Source: Bifidobacterium pseudocatenulatum DSM 20438 = JCM 1200 = LMG 10505 (GTDB lineage: Bacteria > Actinomycetota > Actinomycetes > Actinomycetales > Bifidobacteriaceae). Taken from it: a DNA stretch of 64,000 nucleotides. Below the pieces are notes generated by a model, which was given only the letters and a program-made list of their open reading frames with translations, ran no database searches and was not told where the DNA came from. The stretch covers positions 1,488,001-1,552,000 of the forward strand of contig NZ_AP012330.1 of the NCBI RefSeq assembly GCF_001025215.1, written 5' to 3'. The position numbers and the translations under genes are program-made. Shown here piece after piece: positions 7,906-17,078 of the stretch. Numbering within the stretch: position 1 is the first letter of the stretch; each line of letters begins with the position of its first letter.

Positions 7906-8507
7906 GCGCTGTCCTTCCCTGCCGTGGCATAGCCACGTTCCTTCGCATAGTTGGCAAGTTCTCGTTTCAACTGCGTACGCGCACGATTGAGACGACTCAT
8001 CACCGTGCCGATCTTCACACCCTGTTCGTCAGCCACCTGCTGGTATGACTTGCCATCAATCGCAGCATCGATGAACACCTGACGGCGTTCCGGCGAAAGC
8101 TTGGCGAGCGCCGCCATGATTTCCTCGGGCGCATAGGCATCCAAATATTCCTGTTCCGCGGATTTAAGTTCTTCCGAGGAATGCCCCGAAGCCGAATAAA
8201 TGTCCCAATCGTCATATTCACCGGTGGAATCGTTAGCCCGCTGCGGTCTGCGTTTGGCTTTGGCATACTGGTTGAAATAGGCATTCCGCTCGATGGTCGT
8301 CATCCACGCGGCGAAATTCGTTCCCTCCTGAAAGGAGTCGAACGCCTTGAATCCCCGTTCGAAAGTATCCTGCACCAAATCTTGGGCATCATCGGGATTG
8401 TTGGTAAGCTTCATCGCCTGCCGGTACAACGCATCGACCACAGGCATGGCGAGTTTTTCAAAACGCGCCCTTTTACCTACCGTAGTTTCCGTTCGTACTT
8501 CAGTCAC
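7902..8507 (-). CDS. sigH: RNA polymerase ECF sigma factor, SigH/SigR type
   Basis: Group IV sigma factors of this type direct the thiol-oxidative and heat response in actinobacteria. Region 2 is seen in the NNPDDAQDLVQDTFERGF and FAAWMTTIERNAYFNQY stretches. A linker rich in Ser, Asp and Glu follows, then region 4 (LSPERRQVFIDAAIDGKSY and GVKIGTVMSRLNRAR). I place the start at the GTG at 8507 (201 residues). The ORF continues upstream into the murE start region, which makes longer starts unlikely. A -10-like TACAAT ends 6 nt before the GTG and no ribosome-binding site is present, so the message may be leaderless. Confidence 0.85.
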   Translation of the reverse strand: MTEVRTETTVGKRARFEKLAMPVVDALYRQAMKLTNNPDDAQDLVQDTFERGFKAFDSFQEGTNFAAWMTTIERNAYFNQYAKAKRRPQRANDSTGEYDDWDIYSASGHSSEELKSAEQEYLDAYAPEEIMAALAKLSPERRQVFIDAAIDGKSYQQVADEQGVKIGTVMSRLNRARTQLKRELANYAKERGYATAGKDSA

Positions 8508-8513
8508 AGCTTT

Positions 8514-8543
8514 ATTGTAACCACCCAGACTTCCACATGCCAT
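8514..8543 (-). promoter_or_regulatory. Candidate sigH promoter
   Basis: On the minus strand, ATGGCA, an 18-bp spacer and TACAAT place the transcription start at or next to the GTG start at 8507. Confidence 0.35.
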
Positions 8544-8602
8544 GCACATAGCTGACGGTAGAATGGCTGTTCGGTATCCGAAGAACAGGGAGAACACGAA
8601 AT

Positions 8603-10156
8603 ATGGCTTTGACTTTGGCATCAGCAGCACGCTTGCTCAGCGAGCATGGATTGTTGCGCGAAATCATCCAAGGAGACGCCTGGACGCTTGACGCGCAAAC
8701 CATCAACGGATTCGACAAGCCATTCGGTTCAATCACCTATGACACCAGGCAGGTCGTATCTGGCGCGCTCCTGTGCTGCAAAGGCCGTTTCAAAGCGGAA
8801 TATCTCGATGGCATCGATGATCGTGGACTTGCCGCATACGTTGCGGAAAACGACTTCTCCGCGGCGACGAAAGCTCCGGGACTCATCGTGAATGACGCGC
8901 GCAAAGCCATGAGTCTGCTGTCCGCGGCATTTTATGGGTACCCGCAGAACCAACTGAAAATCATCGGCATTACCGGAACCAAGGGAAAAACCACTACCGC
9001 CTACCTCACCCAAGCCATGCTCAACGGCTGCTCCTGCGGCAAATGCGCTTTGTTCTCTTCCGCAGACAATTGCCTTGACGGACATACCTATGTCGAGTCC
9101 GATTTGACCACACCGGAGTCCATGGATGCGTTCCGTATGATGCGCGAAGCCGCTGATAACGGCATGAAATACCTGGTTATGGAGGTTTCGTCGCAGGCGT
9201 ACAAAGTCGATCGCGTTTTCGGACTTACTTTTGACGTCGCCGCATTCCTTAATATCAGCCCGGACCATATCAGCCCCATCGAGCATCCGACATTCGAGGA
9301 TTACTTTCACTGCAAACGGCAGATCGTAAAGAATTGCCGTTCCTTGGTTCTCGGCACGGCATGCGCACATGCCGATCTTATTCGTCAGGATGCTGCAATC
9401 GCCGATATTCCCGTCACCACGTTCGCTCTTGGCGAAGCATCGGCCGCGGATGTGACCGCATGGCCGGAATCCGCCGACCATAGCCGTTTCGCCATTGCGG
9501 TGGAAGGTGAACAGATCGGCTCGCTCAGCCTGCAATTGGATGGCGATTTCAATTATGCGAACGCCGCCGCGGCCATTGCCATTGCGCATGCCGTTGGATT
9601 CGATTTCCACGAAACCGCCGCGAAGGAAGCACTGCGCAATATGGAACCGGTACGTATCGCCGGTCGTATGGAGCATTTCCACGATACGAAGTCGAACACC
9701 ATCGCCATCGTTGATTATGCGCACAATTATGCTTCCGTAACGGCGTTGCTCGACTATGTCTACCAACGCTACGGCAAGGACGATCCTGAAGTCACGCTGG
9801 TCACTGGATCCGCAGGCAATAAAGCGTATGATCGCAGATCGGAAATCGTCCGGGCTGCACAGAATCGCGTCAACCATCTGATTCTCACCTTCGAAGACAC
9901 GGATGACGAGCCTGTGGAACACGTCTGCCAAGACATGCTCGACAGTGTCACCAATCCTGATCTGGATGCGAGGATCATTCTCGACCGTACGGAAGCAGTG
10001 GAGTCGACCGTAGCAATCGACCGCAAGAATCCCAACCGCCTCCATATCATCCTTATCATCGGCAAAGGCAACGAGCGCTGGTTCAAGGACCACGGCAAGC
10101 ATATTCCCTTCGAAGGCGACGACCACATTGTGGAACGTATTTTTGGGCTTGCCTGA
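8603..10156 (+). CDS. murE: UDP-N-acetylmuramoyl-tripeptide synthetase MurE (probable L-lysine/ornithine type)
   Basis: MurE adds the third residue of the peptidoglycan stem peptide. The 517-residue product has all three Mur domains: a substrate-binding N-domain, the ATP-binding domain with P-loop ITGTKGKTTT (residues 123-132) and the MEVSSQAYKVDRV segment, and the C-domain with VDYAHNYAS and GSAGNKAYDRRSEI. The P-loop has GTKGKT instead of the commoner GTNGKT, as in streptococcal lysine-adding MurE. The DNPR box of diaminopimelate-adding enzymes is missing; TFEDTDDEP stands in its place. This fits the Lys/Orn wall of bifidobacteria. It lies outside the dcw cluster, 61 bp before a FemAB-type gene. 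Confidence 0.9.
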   Translation: MALTLASAARLLSEHGLLREIIQGDAWTLDAQTINGFDKPFGSITYDTRQVVSGALLCCKGRFKAEYLDGIDDRGLAAYVAENDFSAATKAPGLIVNDARKAMSLLSAAFYGYPQNQLKIIGITGTKGKTTTAYLTQAMLNGCSCGKCALFSSADNCLDGHTYVESDLTTPESMDAFRMMREAADNGMKYLVMEVSSQAYKVDRVFGLTFDVAAFLNISPDHISPIEHPTFEDYFHCKRQIVKNCRSLVLGTACAHADLIRQDAAIADIPVTTFALGEASAADVTAWPESADHSRFAIAVEGEQIGSLSLQLDGDFNYANAAAAIAIAHAVGFDFHETAAKEALRNMEPVRIAGRMEHFHDTKSNTIAIVDYAHNYASVTALLDYVYQRYGKDDPEVTLVTGSAGNKAYDRRSEIVRAAQNRVNHLILTFEDTDDEPVEHVCQDMLDSVTNPDLDARIILDRTEAVESTVAIDRKNPNRLHIILIIGKGNERWFKDHGKHIPFEGDDHIVERIFGLA

Positions 10157-10217
10157 CCTGCGGCAACAGCCAACCATCATCGAGTAATCACCAACCATAA
10201 GGAACAATCCAGCAATC

Positions 10218-11216
10218 ATGATCACTCTTGAATTCACCGACGCAGCCACCATGGAACAGCAGGCTGTGCAGGCGGGTCTTACCCTGCCCATCGAACAGAC
10301 CGCGGTATGGGCCAAATATCAGAACACCATTGACGGACGTACGCCGTGGGGTGCGTACGTGGTGAAGCAGGACGGCGCTCCAATCGCATTCATCGCGCTC
10401 ATCGATTACGAAACCCATGGATACCACTATTTGAGGTCCGTTCATGGTCCGGCTTGGCTTAACAAGCCTTCCGCGCAGCTGGAAGCGCAGGTTCGCGACC
10501 TGCTTGTCGAGGATGTACGCAAACGCGATAAAAACGTTGTGTTCCTGCGTATCGACTTGTGGGATTTCGAAGGCTCGTTCCCGGTGCTTTCCACCGTTCC
10601 TTACAACGAGACCGTGCACGTGGACATCACCGGTGGCGATGAGGCGGTTCTTACCCGCATGAAGAAGCGTGGCCGCCGCGACGTGCGTAAGGCGTTGAGG
10701 GAGAGCCCCGCCGCTTGCGCCGATGAGACCGCGCAGGCGATGGCTGATTTTTCCGAATACTACGAGGTCATGGTTGATACCGCCCACCGTGATGGTTTCT
10801 CCCCCGCTCCGATGAGCGACTATGTCGATATGATCAGCAATCTTGGCCCTGATCATGCGCGCGTGTTCGCGGCACGTATCGACGGCAAGGTTGTGGCATG
10901 GTCCATCATCACCATCAATGGCGATCACGCGGTCTATTACTATGCGTGCATGCGTACGGAAATCATGCGCCAGCATGTTCCTGACAAACTGATTTACGTT
11001 GTATGTTGCGCACTTGGAGAGCGGGGCTGCACTGTTCTCGATTTGATGGGCATCGGCAACGATTTCGCGCCTTCATTGAAGAGTTTGAACGGATTCAAGA
11101 CGAAATTCTCCGAGAATATCGTACAGGTTTCGGCAGGTCGTGACATTCCGGTCAAGAAGGCGTTCTACCGTTCGCTCACGCTGCTGCAGTCGCTACGTCG
11201 CAAACTACGCAAGTAA
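10218..11216 (+). CDS. FemAB/MurM-family aminoacyltransferase (interpeptide bridge)
   Basis: The FemABX family uses aminoacyl-tRNA to add bridge amino acids to the side chain of the third residue of lipid II. The 332-residue product has two GNAT-like halves. The first carries TAVWAKYQN and the FLRIDLWDFE segment. The central basic helix MKKRGRRDVRKAL follows, then the second half with VFAARIDGKVVAWSIITING, YYYACM and the conserved GCTVLDLMGIGNDFAPSLKSLNGFKTKF. It probably forms an operon with murE, so stem-peptide lysine addition and bridge building are linked. The amino acid added cannot be deduced. Confidence 0.85.
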   Translation: MITLEFTDAATMEQQAVQAGLTLPIEQTAVWAKYQNTIDGRTPWGAYVVKQDGAPIAFIALIDYETHGYHYLRSVHGPAWLNKPSAQLEAQVRDLLVEDVRKRDKNVVFLRIDLWDFEGSFPVLSTVPYNETVHVDITGGDEAVLTRMKKRGRRDVRKALRESPAACADETAQAMADFSEYYEVMVDTAHRDGFSPAPMSDYVDMISNLGPDHARVFAARIDGKVVAWSIITINGDHAVYYYACMRTEIMRQHVPDKLIYVVCCALGERGCTVLDLMGIGNDFAPSLKSLNGFKTKFSENIVQVSAGRDIPVKKAFYRSLTLLQSLRRKLRK

Positions 11217-11254
11217 TAATCGCGCCTCACGACGGATAGCGCAAAATATCGTGC

Positions 11255-11295
11255 AAAGGAGTATGCAGCGAATCGATATCGCTACATACTCCTTT
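11255..11295 (+). terminator. Terminator hairpin after the FemAB-type gene
   Basis: AAAGGAGTATG and CATACTCCTTT form an 11-bp stem, extended internally by AGC/GCT. Confidence 0.7.
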
Positions 11296-11320
11296 GTATT
11301 GCATTACAAGTTGTTGTATC

Positions 11321-11352
11321 GATGGATTGTCGACAACAACCGACAATCCATC
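11321..11352 (-). terminator. Perfect hairpin 3' of folC
   Basis: GATGGATTGTCG and CGACAATCCATC form a perfect 12-bp stem with an 8-nt loop, 19 bp beyond the folC stop. With 11255-11295 it insulates two convergent operons. Confidence 0.6.
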
Positions 11353-11371
11353 ATCGCCATGCATTATGCGA

Positions 11372-12991
11372 TTACTGCACATCTTCAGAAGATGCATCAT
11401 CCGCATGTTCAGTATTGGCAGCATCTTCGGAACCATCAGTATCTTCATCTTCAGCAAGATCCGGACCGACACTGCCGAAATCGTTGATATCGAAATCAGG
11501 ATTGGCGTCAGATTCGAAATCGAGATCCGCCTCGTCCTGATCCTTACGCGGTTCCGGCTCAACAGCCGCCTGGAAGACACGTTCCGACTTCGGCTTCTTC
11601 AAATCGGGATTGACTTTCTCTTCCAGCATGAGACGTGCATCGCCAGCCGTGGTGAAGCTACCGCAAATCAGCACGCCGTGACCATAGCCAACACCAAGCT
11701 CATCATCGGCGTCAACCATATTAACAGCCTCCTGAATGGCATCCGGCAGTTCAGGAACACACGTAACCCTTTCCGCACCAAACACGCGTTCAGCAACCGT
11801 TTTCAGGTCTTCCGCGGGCATCACACGATCACGCCACGAGTTTTCAGTGACAATCACATGGCTCAGTAATGGTTCGAGCACGCCCAAATACTCTTCGACC
11901 TGCTTGTCTCCCATCATGGCGATCACGCCGACGAGCTGCTGGAAATCGTAATTTTCCTCAATCGCGGCACGCAACGATTCTGCCGCATTCACATTATGCC
12001 CGCCATCCAGAATGATCGTTGGCGATGTACGAATCTGCTCGATGCGGCCTGGAATCCTCACCGTGCTCAACGCCTCAGCCACAAGATCACCGTCAAGCGC
12101 ACCGTTGACGGGAATCACCACTTCCGCCGCGCACAGGGCCGCGAGCGCATTATGCGCCTGATGTTCGCCGAATTTGGCGACCGGCACTTCTGCGTACGTG
12201 CCATTCGGCGTACGCAGGGTCACAACCTGACCGCCGACTGCCGGAATGCGGGTCACGACTTCCGCTTCGATGCCGTCTCGCACCAGATTGGCATGGTTTT
12301 CCGCCGCCGCTTCCTCGATAATCGGCATGACGGCCTCTTCATGCGGTTGACGCCCAATAACCGCGGTGCAGCCCGGCTTGATAATGCCGACTTTTTCGGA
12401 CGCGATCTGTTCCACGGTATTGCCAAGCCATGCCATATGGTCCATGTCGATCGGTCCGATAATGGCCGCATCGGCATCGAGCACGTTGGTGGCGTCCCAG
12501 CGGCCGCCCATACCGACTTCAACGATGGCCACATCGACCGGAGCGTCGGCGAACTTCCAGATGGCCATGGCGGTAAGCACTTCGAAGAAGCTCATTTTTG
12601 GCTTGTCGAGTTCTCCCATCTTCATGTCGACCATGGCTACAAGGTCTTTGATTTGATCCCAGGTATCAACGAAATCATCGTCGGAAAGCTGCTGTCCGTC
12701 GATGGCGATGCGCTCGTTGACATGTTCAAGATGCGGTGACGTGTACAAACCGGTTCGCATGCCGTAGGCGCGGCAAATCGCCTCGGTCATGCGCGCGGTA
12801 GACCCTTTGCCGTTGGTTCCGGTGATGTGAATCACACGGAACGACTGCTCGGGATGTCCCATGATGTCGAGGATCATCTTCATGCGTTGCAGGTCAAGAT
12901 TGGTGGTATTGCGCTCTGATGGGCGGCTCATGATGTCGCGTTCGACGTCGATCATGCTTTCATTGTTGCGATTCGGATGTTCGAATGACAT
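11372..12991 (-). CDS. folC: Folylpolyglutamate synthase / dihydrofolate synthase
   Basis: FolC ligates glutamate to dihydropteroate and to folates, using ATP. The Mur-ligase-like architecture is clear: P-loop HITGTNGKGSTARM, TSPHLEHVNERI, the catalytic-domain segment EVGMGGRWDATNV, and the C-domain starting near LDGGHNVNAAESLRAA. I chose the ATG at 12991 (539 residues), although its GGAGG lies 13 nt away. A TTG at 13033 would add 14 residues. The last 54 residues are strongly acidic (22 Asp/Glu, no Lys or Arg) and low in complexity, which ordinary FolC proteins lack. Confidence 0.92.
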   Translation of the reverse strand: MSFEHPNRNNESMIDVERDIMSRPSERNTTNLDLQRMKMILDIMGHPEQSFRVIHITGTNGKGSTARMTEAICRAYGMRTGLYTSPHLEHVNERIAIDGQQLSDDDFVDTWDQIKDLVAMVDMKMGELDKPKMSFFEVLTAMAIWKFADAPVDVAIVEVGMGGRWDATNVLDADAAIIGPIDMDHMAWLGNTVEQIASEKVGIIKPGCTAVIGRQPHEEAVMPIIEEAAAENHANLVRDGIEAEVVTRIPAVGGQVVTLRTPNGTYAEVPVAKFGEHQAHNALAALCAAEVVIPVNGALDGDLVAEALSTVRIPGRIEQIRTSPTIILDGGHNVNAAESLRAAIEENYDFQQLVGVIAMMGDKQVEEYLGVLEPLLSHVIVTENSWRDRVMPAEDLKTVAERVFGAERVTCVPELPDAIQEAVNMVDADDELGVGYGHGVLICGSFTTAGDARLMLEEKVNPDLKKPKSERVFQAAVEPEPRKDQDEADLDFESDANPDFDINDFGSVGPDLAEDEDTDGSEDAANTEHADDASSEDVQ

Positions 12992-13137
12992 ATTCTTTCG
13001 GATTCCTCCCCTACCTTGGGATTGCTCACTCAATCTCCCCTATTCTATGTGCTTGCATGAACGTTGCGCGGCGCAAAAAGTTATAGGATGGTTTGCGGTA
13101 ATTACGTAAGCATGGATAACCATATTCAGGAGATGTG

Positions 13138-14739
13138 ATGAACGAAGTCATTACCGATAAAGACAAGGAGTATGAAGCCATGGAGCAGGCCAGCGCCCCC
13201 GGCCCCGATCAGGCGATGAGCGACCGTGTGAACAATCGTTCGCTGCGCCCGCGTTCCGAGGCGTTCAAAGAGTTCATGACCACCGGTTGGGATGATAATG
13301 AGCCGGCTATTGAACCGTTGGAGTCTTCCCATTACATTCAGGCTCGTCTTGACACGCTGGGTAAGGCCTTTCCCGGAGAGCGTATTGTGATTCCAGCCGG
13401 TCAGCCGAAAGTGCGCAACAATGACTGCGACTATGCGTTCCGTCCGGATACGACGTTTTCGTATTACACCGGTTTGGGTGAAGACTACGAGGCCGGTGCA
13501 GTGCTGGTGTTGAATCCGGTTGATCCTGATTCTCCGGAGGCTGCGGCCGGCAAGACGCATGTGCCGGAATTGTTTGTGGCTCCGCGTGCGAACCACTACA
13601 CACAGGACTTTTTCATGAATGCCCATTATGGAGAATATTGGGTTGGACCTCGTGCCGGCTTGCAGGAGATGACTGCAATGACCGGTATTGAGACCAATGA
13701 CATTGCACAGCTGTCTGACGCATTGAGCAAGGATGTCGGCTCTGAGGCTGGTGCCGTGCGTGTGCGTGTGATCCGCGAGGCTGATCCGCAGATCACCGAA
13801 ATGGTGGAGGATATTCGCGAGGCGAACGGTTTCGCCGATCCGGATGGCAATACCGATGCCGATGACAAGCTTCATGAGTTTGCCGCCGAGGCTCGCATGT
13901 GCAAGGACGAATATGAGATTCGTGAAATGCGCAAGGCCGTTGCCGCAACCAAGCATGGTTTCGACAATATTCTGCGCAAGCTGCCGTCGTCGCTCGACAA
14001 GCCTCGTTCGGAACGTATGTTGGAAGGCGCGTTCAATGCCATTTCCCGTGAGGAAGGCAATGAGGTCGGCTACGATACGATCATCGCTTCCGGCGCTCAT
14101 GCGCCGATTCTGCATTGGATGCGTAACACCGGTACCGTGGAGTCCGGCGATCTGCTGCTAATTGATGCCGGTGTGGAAGTCAATAGCTTGTATACGGCCG
14201 ATATCACGCGCACGTTCCCGACCAACGGCAAGTTCACTGATTTCCAAAAAAAGTTGTATCAGGCGGTTTTGGACTCCCAGCAGGCTGGTTTTGAGGCCGC
14301 CAAGCCGGGTGCCACGTATTCCGACATTCATCATGCGTGCATGCGTGTGATCGCTGAACGCCTGCACGAATGGGGTATTCTTCCGGTCGATGTCGAGGAG
14401 TCGCTTTCTCCGGAAGGACAACAGCATCGACGTTGGCTCGCCTGTGGTGTGGCCCATCATCTTGGTTTGGATGTGCATGATTGCGCTCAGGCACGTTATG
14501 AGTCGTATCAGGGTGCTGCGATTCGCCCTGGCATGATTTTCACGATTGAACCGGGTCTGTATTTCCGTGAGGATGATCTGTTGATTCCGCCGGAGTATCG
14601 CGGCATCGGCATTCGCGTTGAAGATGATGTATTGATGACTGAGGATGGTCCGGAATGGATTTCCGCCGGCATTCCAAAGCAGATCGATGAGGTCGAAGAG
14701 TGGATGGCCAGCATGGCTGCCGAAGGTGCAAAAGTCTGA
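13138..14739 (+). CDS. pepP: Xaa-Pro aminopeptidase (M24B metallopeptidase)
   Basis: The enzyme removes an N-terminal residue preceding proline and uses two Mn ions. The N-terminal AMP_N domain (about residues 55-230) is followed by the pita-bread domain. Metal ligands are visible in LLIDAGVEVNSLYTADITRTF, in GVAHHLGLDVHD, in FTIEPGLYF and near GIGIRVEDDVL. The 533-residue length is slightly above the E. coli protein because of an N-terminal extension of about 50 acidic residues. AGGAG lies 5 nt before the ATG. The Nudix gene begins 1 nt after its stop, so the two are translationally linked. Confidence 0.92.
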   Translation: MNEVITDKDKEYEAMEQASAPGPDQAMSDRVNNRSLRPRSEAFKEFMTTGWDDNEPAIEPLESSHYIQARLDTLGKAFPGERIVIPAGQPKVRNNDCDYAFRPDTTFSYYTGLGEDYEAGAVLVLNPVDPDSPEAAAGKTHVPELFVAPRANHYTQDFFMNAHYGEYWVGPRAGLQEMTAMTGIETNDIAQLSDALSKDVGSEAGAVRVRVIREADPQITEMVEDIREANGFADPDGNTDADDKLHEFAAEARMCKDEYEIREMRKAVAATKHGFDNILRKLPSSLDKPRSERMLEGAFNAISREEGNEVGYDTIIASGAHAPILHWMRNTGTVESGDLLLIDAGVEVNSLYTADITRTFPTNGKFTDFQKKLYQAVLDSQQAGFEAAKPGATYSDIHHACMRVIAERLHEWGILPVDVEESLSPEGQQHRRWLACGVAHHLGLDVHDCAQARYESYQGAAIRPGMIFTIEPGLYFREDDLLIPPEYRGIGIRVEDDVLMTEDGPEWISAGIPKQIDEVEEWMASMAAEGAKV

Positions 14740-14740
14740 T

Positions 14741-15262
14741 ATGCCAACGCCTGAATTCATTCTCGAGTTACGCAAGAAAGTCGGCCACGACCTCCTGTGG
14801 CTGATGGGCGTCTCCGGCTATGTCGAAGACGAGCAGGGTCGTGTACTTCTTGGCAAGCGTTCCGATACCGGCGAATGGGCCATGGTGTATGGCATTAATG
14901 AGCCCGGCGAAGAGCCTGCCGACACGGTGGCACGTGAAGTCAAAGAAGAGACTGGCGTGGATGTCATCGTCACCGATTTGGTGTCGGTGAAGTCCTCCCA
15001 TAGGGTGCTTACGTATGCGAATGGCGACAACACCATGTATATGGATCACCTGTTTATATGCAGGCCGGATCCAAATGGCAATACCGAACCATTCGTAGGT
15101 GACGAGGAGAGCCTCAACGTAGGCTGGTTCTCCCCCGACGACCTGCCTCAGCCCCTGGCCGACACCACAGTGGAACGCATGGGCTACGTGCGTGAGTACA
15201 TCAAGAACAAGGCGAACGGCGACGCACACGCGCAATTCTCCTTCAACGGTACGATTCGCTGA
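14741..15262 (+). CDS. Nudix hydrolase
   Basis: The Nudix box is complete: GINEPGEE, seven residues, then REVKEETGV (G-x5-E-x7-REUxEExGU). Family members hydrolyse nucleoside diphosphates linked to another group, often as house-cleaning enzymes. The 173-residue protein starts MPTPEFILELRKKVG and ends with a helix rich in Lys and Asn. The start is fixed by the pepP stop 1 nt upstream, since longer in-frame versions would run back through the pepP coding sequence. The substrate is unknown. Confidence 0.9.
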   Translation: MPTPEFILELRKKVGHDLLWLMGVSGYVEDEQGRVLLGKRSDTGEWAMVYGINEPGEEPADTVAREVKEETGVDVIVTDLVSVKSSHRVLTYANGDNTMYMDHLFICRPDPNGNTEPFVGDEESLNVGWFSPDDLPQPLADTTVERMGYVREYIKNKANGDAHAQFSFNGTIR

Positions 15263-15288
15263 ACACAGTCACAATTGAATATATACAC

Positions 15289-15329
15289 AAGAGCTGGTGT
15301 GACGGTTCATGATCGTCGCACCAGCTCTT
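15289..15329. terminator. Bidirectional hairpin between the Nudix gene and the peptide ABC operon
   Basis: AAGAGCTGGTG and CACCAGCTCTT form an 11-bp stem, extended inward by GACG/CGTC after one mismatch. Convergent operons end on either side. Confidence 0.65.
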
Positions 15330-15364
15330 ATGTATGTCAGGAAGCCGCGAAACTCACTCCGGCA

Positions 15365-17074
15365 TCAAATTCCTTTGGCGAGCAACTCGTGCAGCTGAGC
15401 GCAATGTTCTCGCTGTTCACGCGGATCAGGCACCGGCAGCGATGCCAACAACTTCTGCGTGTAGGGATTCTGCGGGTTATTCATAACCTGATCGGCATCA
15501 CCATGTTCCACAATCTCACCCTTATGCATCACCATAATGCAATCGGCCAGCATATCGACCACGGCAAGATCATGGGTGATGAACAGGCATGCGAAACCTA
15601 TTTCCGCCTGCAGTTTCTTAAACAGCTCCAACACCTTCGCCTGTACCGACACATCCAATGCAGAAGTCGGCTCGTCGGCGATCAGCAGGCTCGGCTTAAG
15701 CGCCAGCGCTCGTGCCAAGGAGGCACGCTGACGCTGACCGCCGGAAAGCTCATGCGGGAACCGGTTCATATATGCACGCGGCAACTGCACCATTTCGAGC
15801 AGATCTCCCACATAGTCGCTCGCTTCCGACACAGACGAGTACTTTTTATGCACGATCAGCGGTTCTGCCACATTCTCCGCGATGGTCATCAGCGGATTGA
15901 ATGAACTACCCGGATCTTGGAACACAAAACCAATATCAGCACGCTTGGGTTTGAATTGACGTTCCTTGACACCGTTCATTTCCACACCCAACACGTTCAG
16001 GGAGCCGCCGGACACTTTCTGCAAACCCGCGATGGCACGACCGGTAGTGGATTTGCCGGAACCGGATTCGCCGACCAATCCCAGCACTTCGGAACGGTGA
16101 ATAGTGAAATCAATACCATTGACCGCCTTGAAATCAGGCTGCGTCAAATGCCCAGGATAGGTGATAGTCAGTCCCTTGGCCTCGACGGCAATGGGTTGGT
16201 CATGCCAATCCTTGCTGCGTTCAATCACCTTGCCCTGCTCATCACGAACGACCAGTTTCTGCCCGATACGCGGCACGGCCGCGAGCAACCGCTTGGTGTA
16301 ATCGTCTTTCGGCGAGTAGAAGATCTGTTCGACGCTTCCCTGCTCGACCACATGACCTCGATACATGACCACCACTTCATCGGCGATATCGGCGATCACA
16401 CCCATATTATGGGTGATAATCAGCACGGAGGCGCCGAATTCGTCGCGGGCAAGACGCAACAAGTCAAGAATTTCTGCCTGCACGGTCACGTCGAGCGCGG
16501 TAGTCGGTTCGTCAGCCAGAATCAGACCTGGATTGAGCACCAACGCCATGGCGATGACGATACGTTGTTTTTGGCCGCCCGAGAACTGATGCGGATAGTA
16601 GTCAATTCGAGTTTCGGCATCAGGAATGCCTACTTTTTTGAGGATATCCACGGACTTGGCACGAAGCTCCTTCTTGTCTTTCATGCCGTGCGCGCGAAGT
16701 CCCTCTTCGATTTGCCATCCGATGGTGTACACCGGATTAAGTACCGAATTAGGTTCCTGGAACACCATGGCCGCTTCTGATCCGCGCATACGGCGCAGAT
16801 CTTCTCCGGAAAGAGACAGTACGTCAAGCTGCTCATTGCCTTCACGGTTCGACAGATAAATCGCGCCGGAAGTGGTTGCCGTCTCCGGCAACAGCTTGAT
16901 AATCGAACGTGCGGTCACGGATTTTCCGGAACCTGATTCGCCAACCACACCCACCACGGTTTTGCGTGGGATGGTGAAGCTAATCTTGTCGATGGCTTTG
17001 ATGGATCCTGCGTCGGTCATGAAGGAAACGCTCAGATCCTTGACTTGCGCAAGATTGGTTTGTTCGTCACTCAT
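15365..17074 (-). CDS. Peptide ABC transporter, fused double ATPase (OppD-OppF)
   Basis: Two complete nucleotide-binding domains sit in one 569-residue chain. Domain 1 (about 1-270) has GESGSGKSVTAR, the signature FSGGQKQRI and the Walker B LILADEPTTALD. Domain 2 (about 300-569) has GESGSGKSTTGR, LSGGQRQRASLAR and LLIADEPTSALD. In many bacteria these are the separate proteins OppD/DppD and OppF/DppF. The C-terminus of domain 2 carries the DPREQREHC segment typical of the peptide/nickel subfamily. It is the last gene of a four-gene operon and powers peptide import. Confidence 0.93.
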   Translation of the reverse strand: MSDEQTNLAQVKDLSVSFMTDAGSIKAIDKISFTIPRKTVVGVVGESGSGKSVTARSIIKLLPETATTSGAIYLSNREGNEQLDVLSLSGEDLRRMRGSEAAMVFQEPNSVLNPVYTIGWQIEEGLRAHGMKDKKELRAKSVDILKKVGIPDAETRIDYYPHQFSGGQKQRIVIAMALVLNPGLILADEPTTALDVTVQAEILDLLRLARDEFGASVLIITHNMGVIADIADEVVVMYRGHVVEQGSVEQIFYSPKDDYTKRLLAAVPRIGQKLVVRDEQGKVIERSKDWHDQPIAVEAKGLTITYPGHLTQPDFKAVNGIDFTIHRSEVLGLVGESGSGKSTTGRAIAGLQKVSGGSLNVLGVEMNGVKERQFKPKRADIGFVFQDPGSSFNPLMTIAENVAEPLIVHKKYSSVSEASDYVGDLLEMVQLPRAYMNRFPHELSGGQRQRASLARALALKPSLLIADEPTSALDVSVQAKVLELFKKLQAEIGFACLFITHDLAVVDMLADCIMVMHKGEIVEHGDADQVMNNPQNPYTQKLLASLPVPDPREQREHCAQLHELLAKGI

Positions 17075-17078
17075 TGCG

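Noticed and set aside
8729..10315. Long antisense frame opposite murE
   Set aside because: murE on the other strand is a full-length recognisable enzyme; the antisense product has no family features and is a codon-bias shadow.
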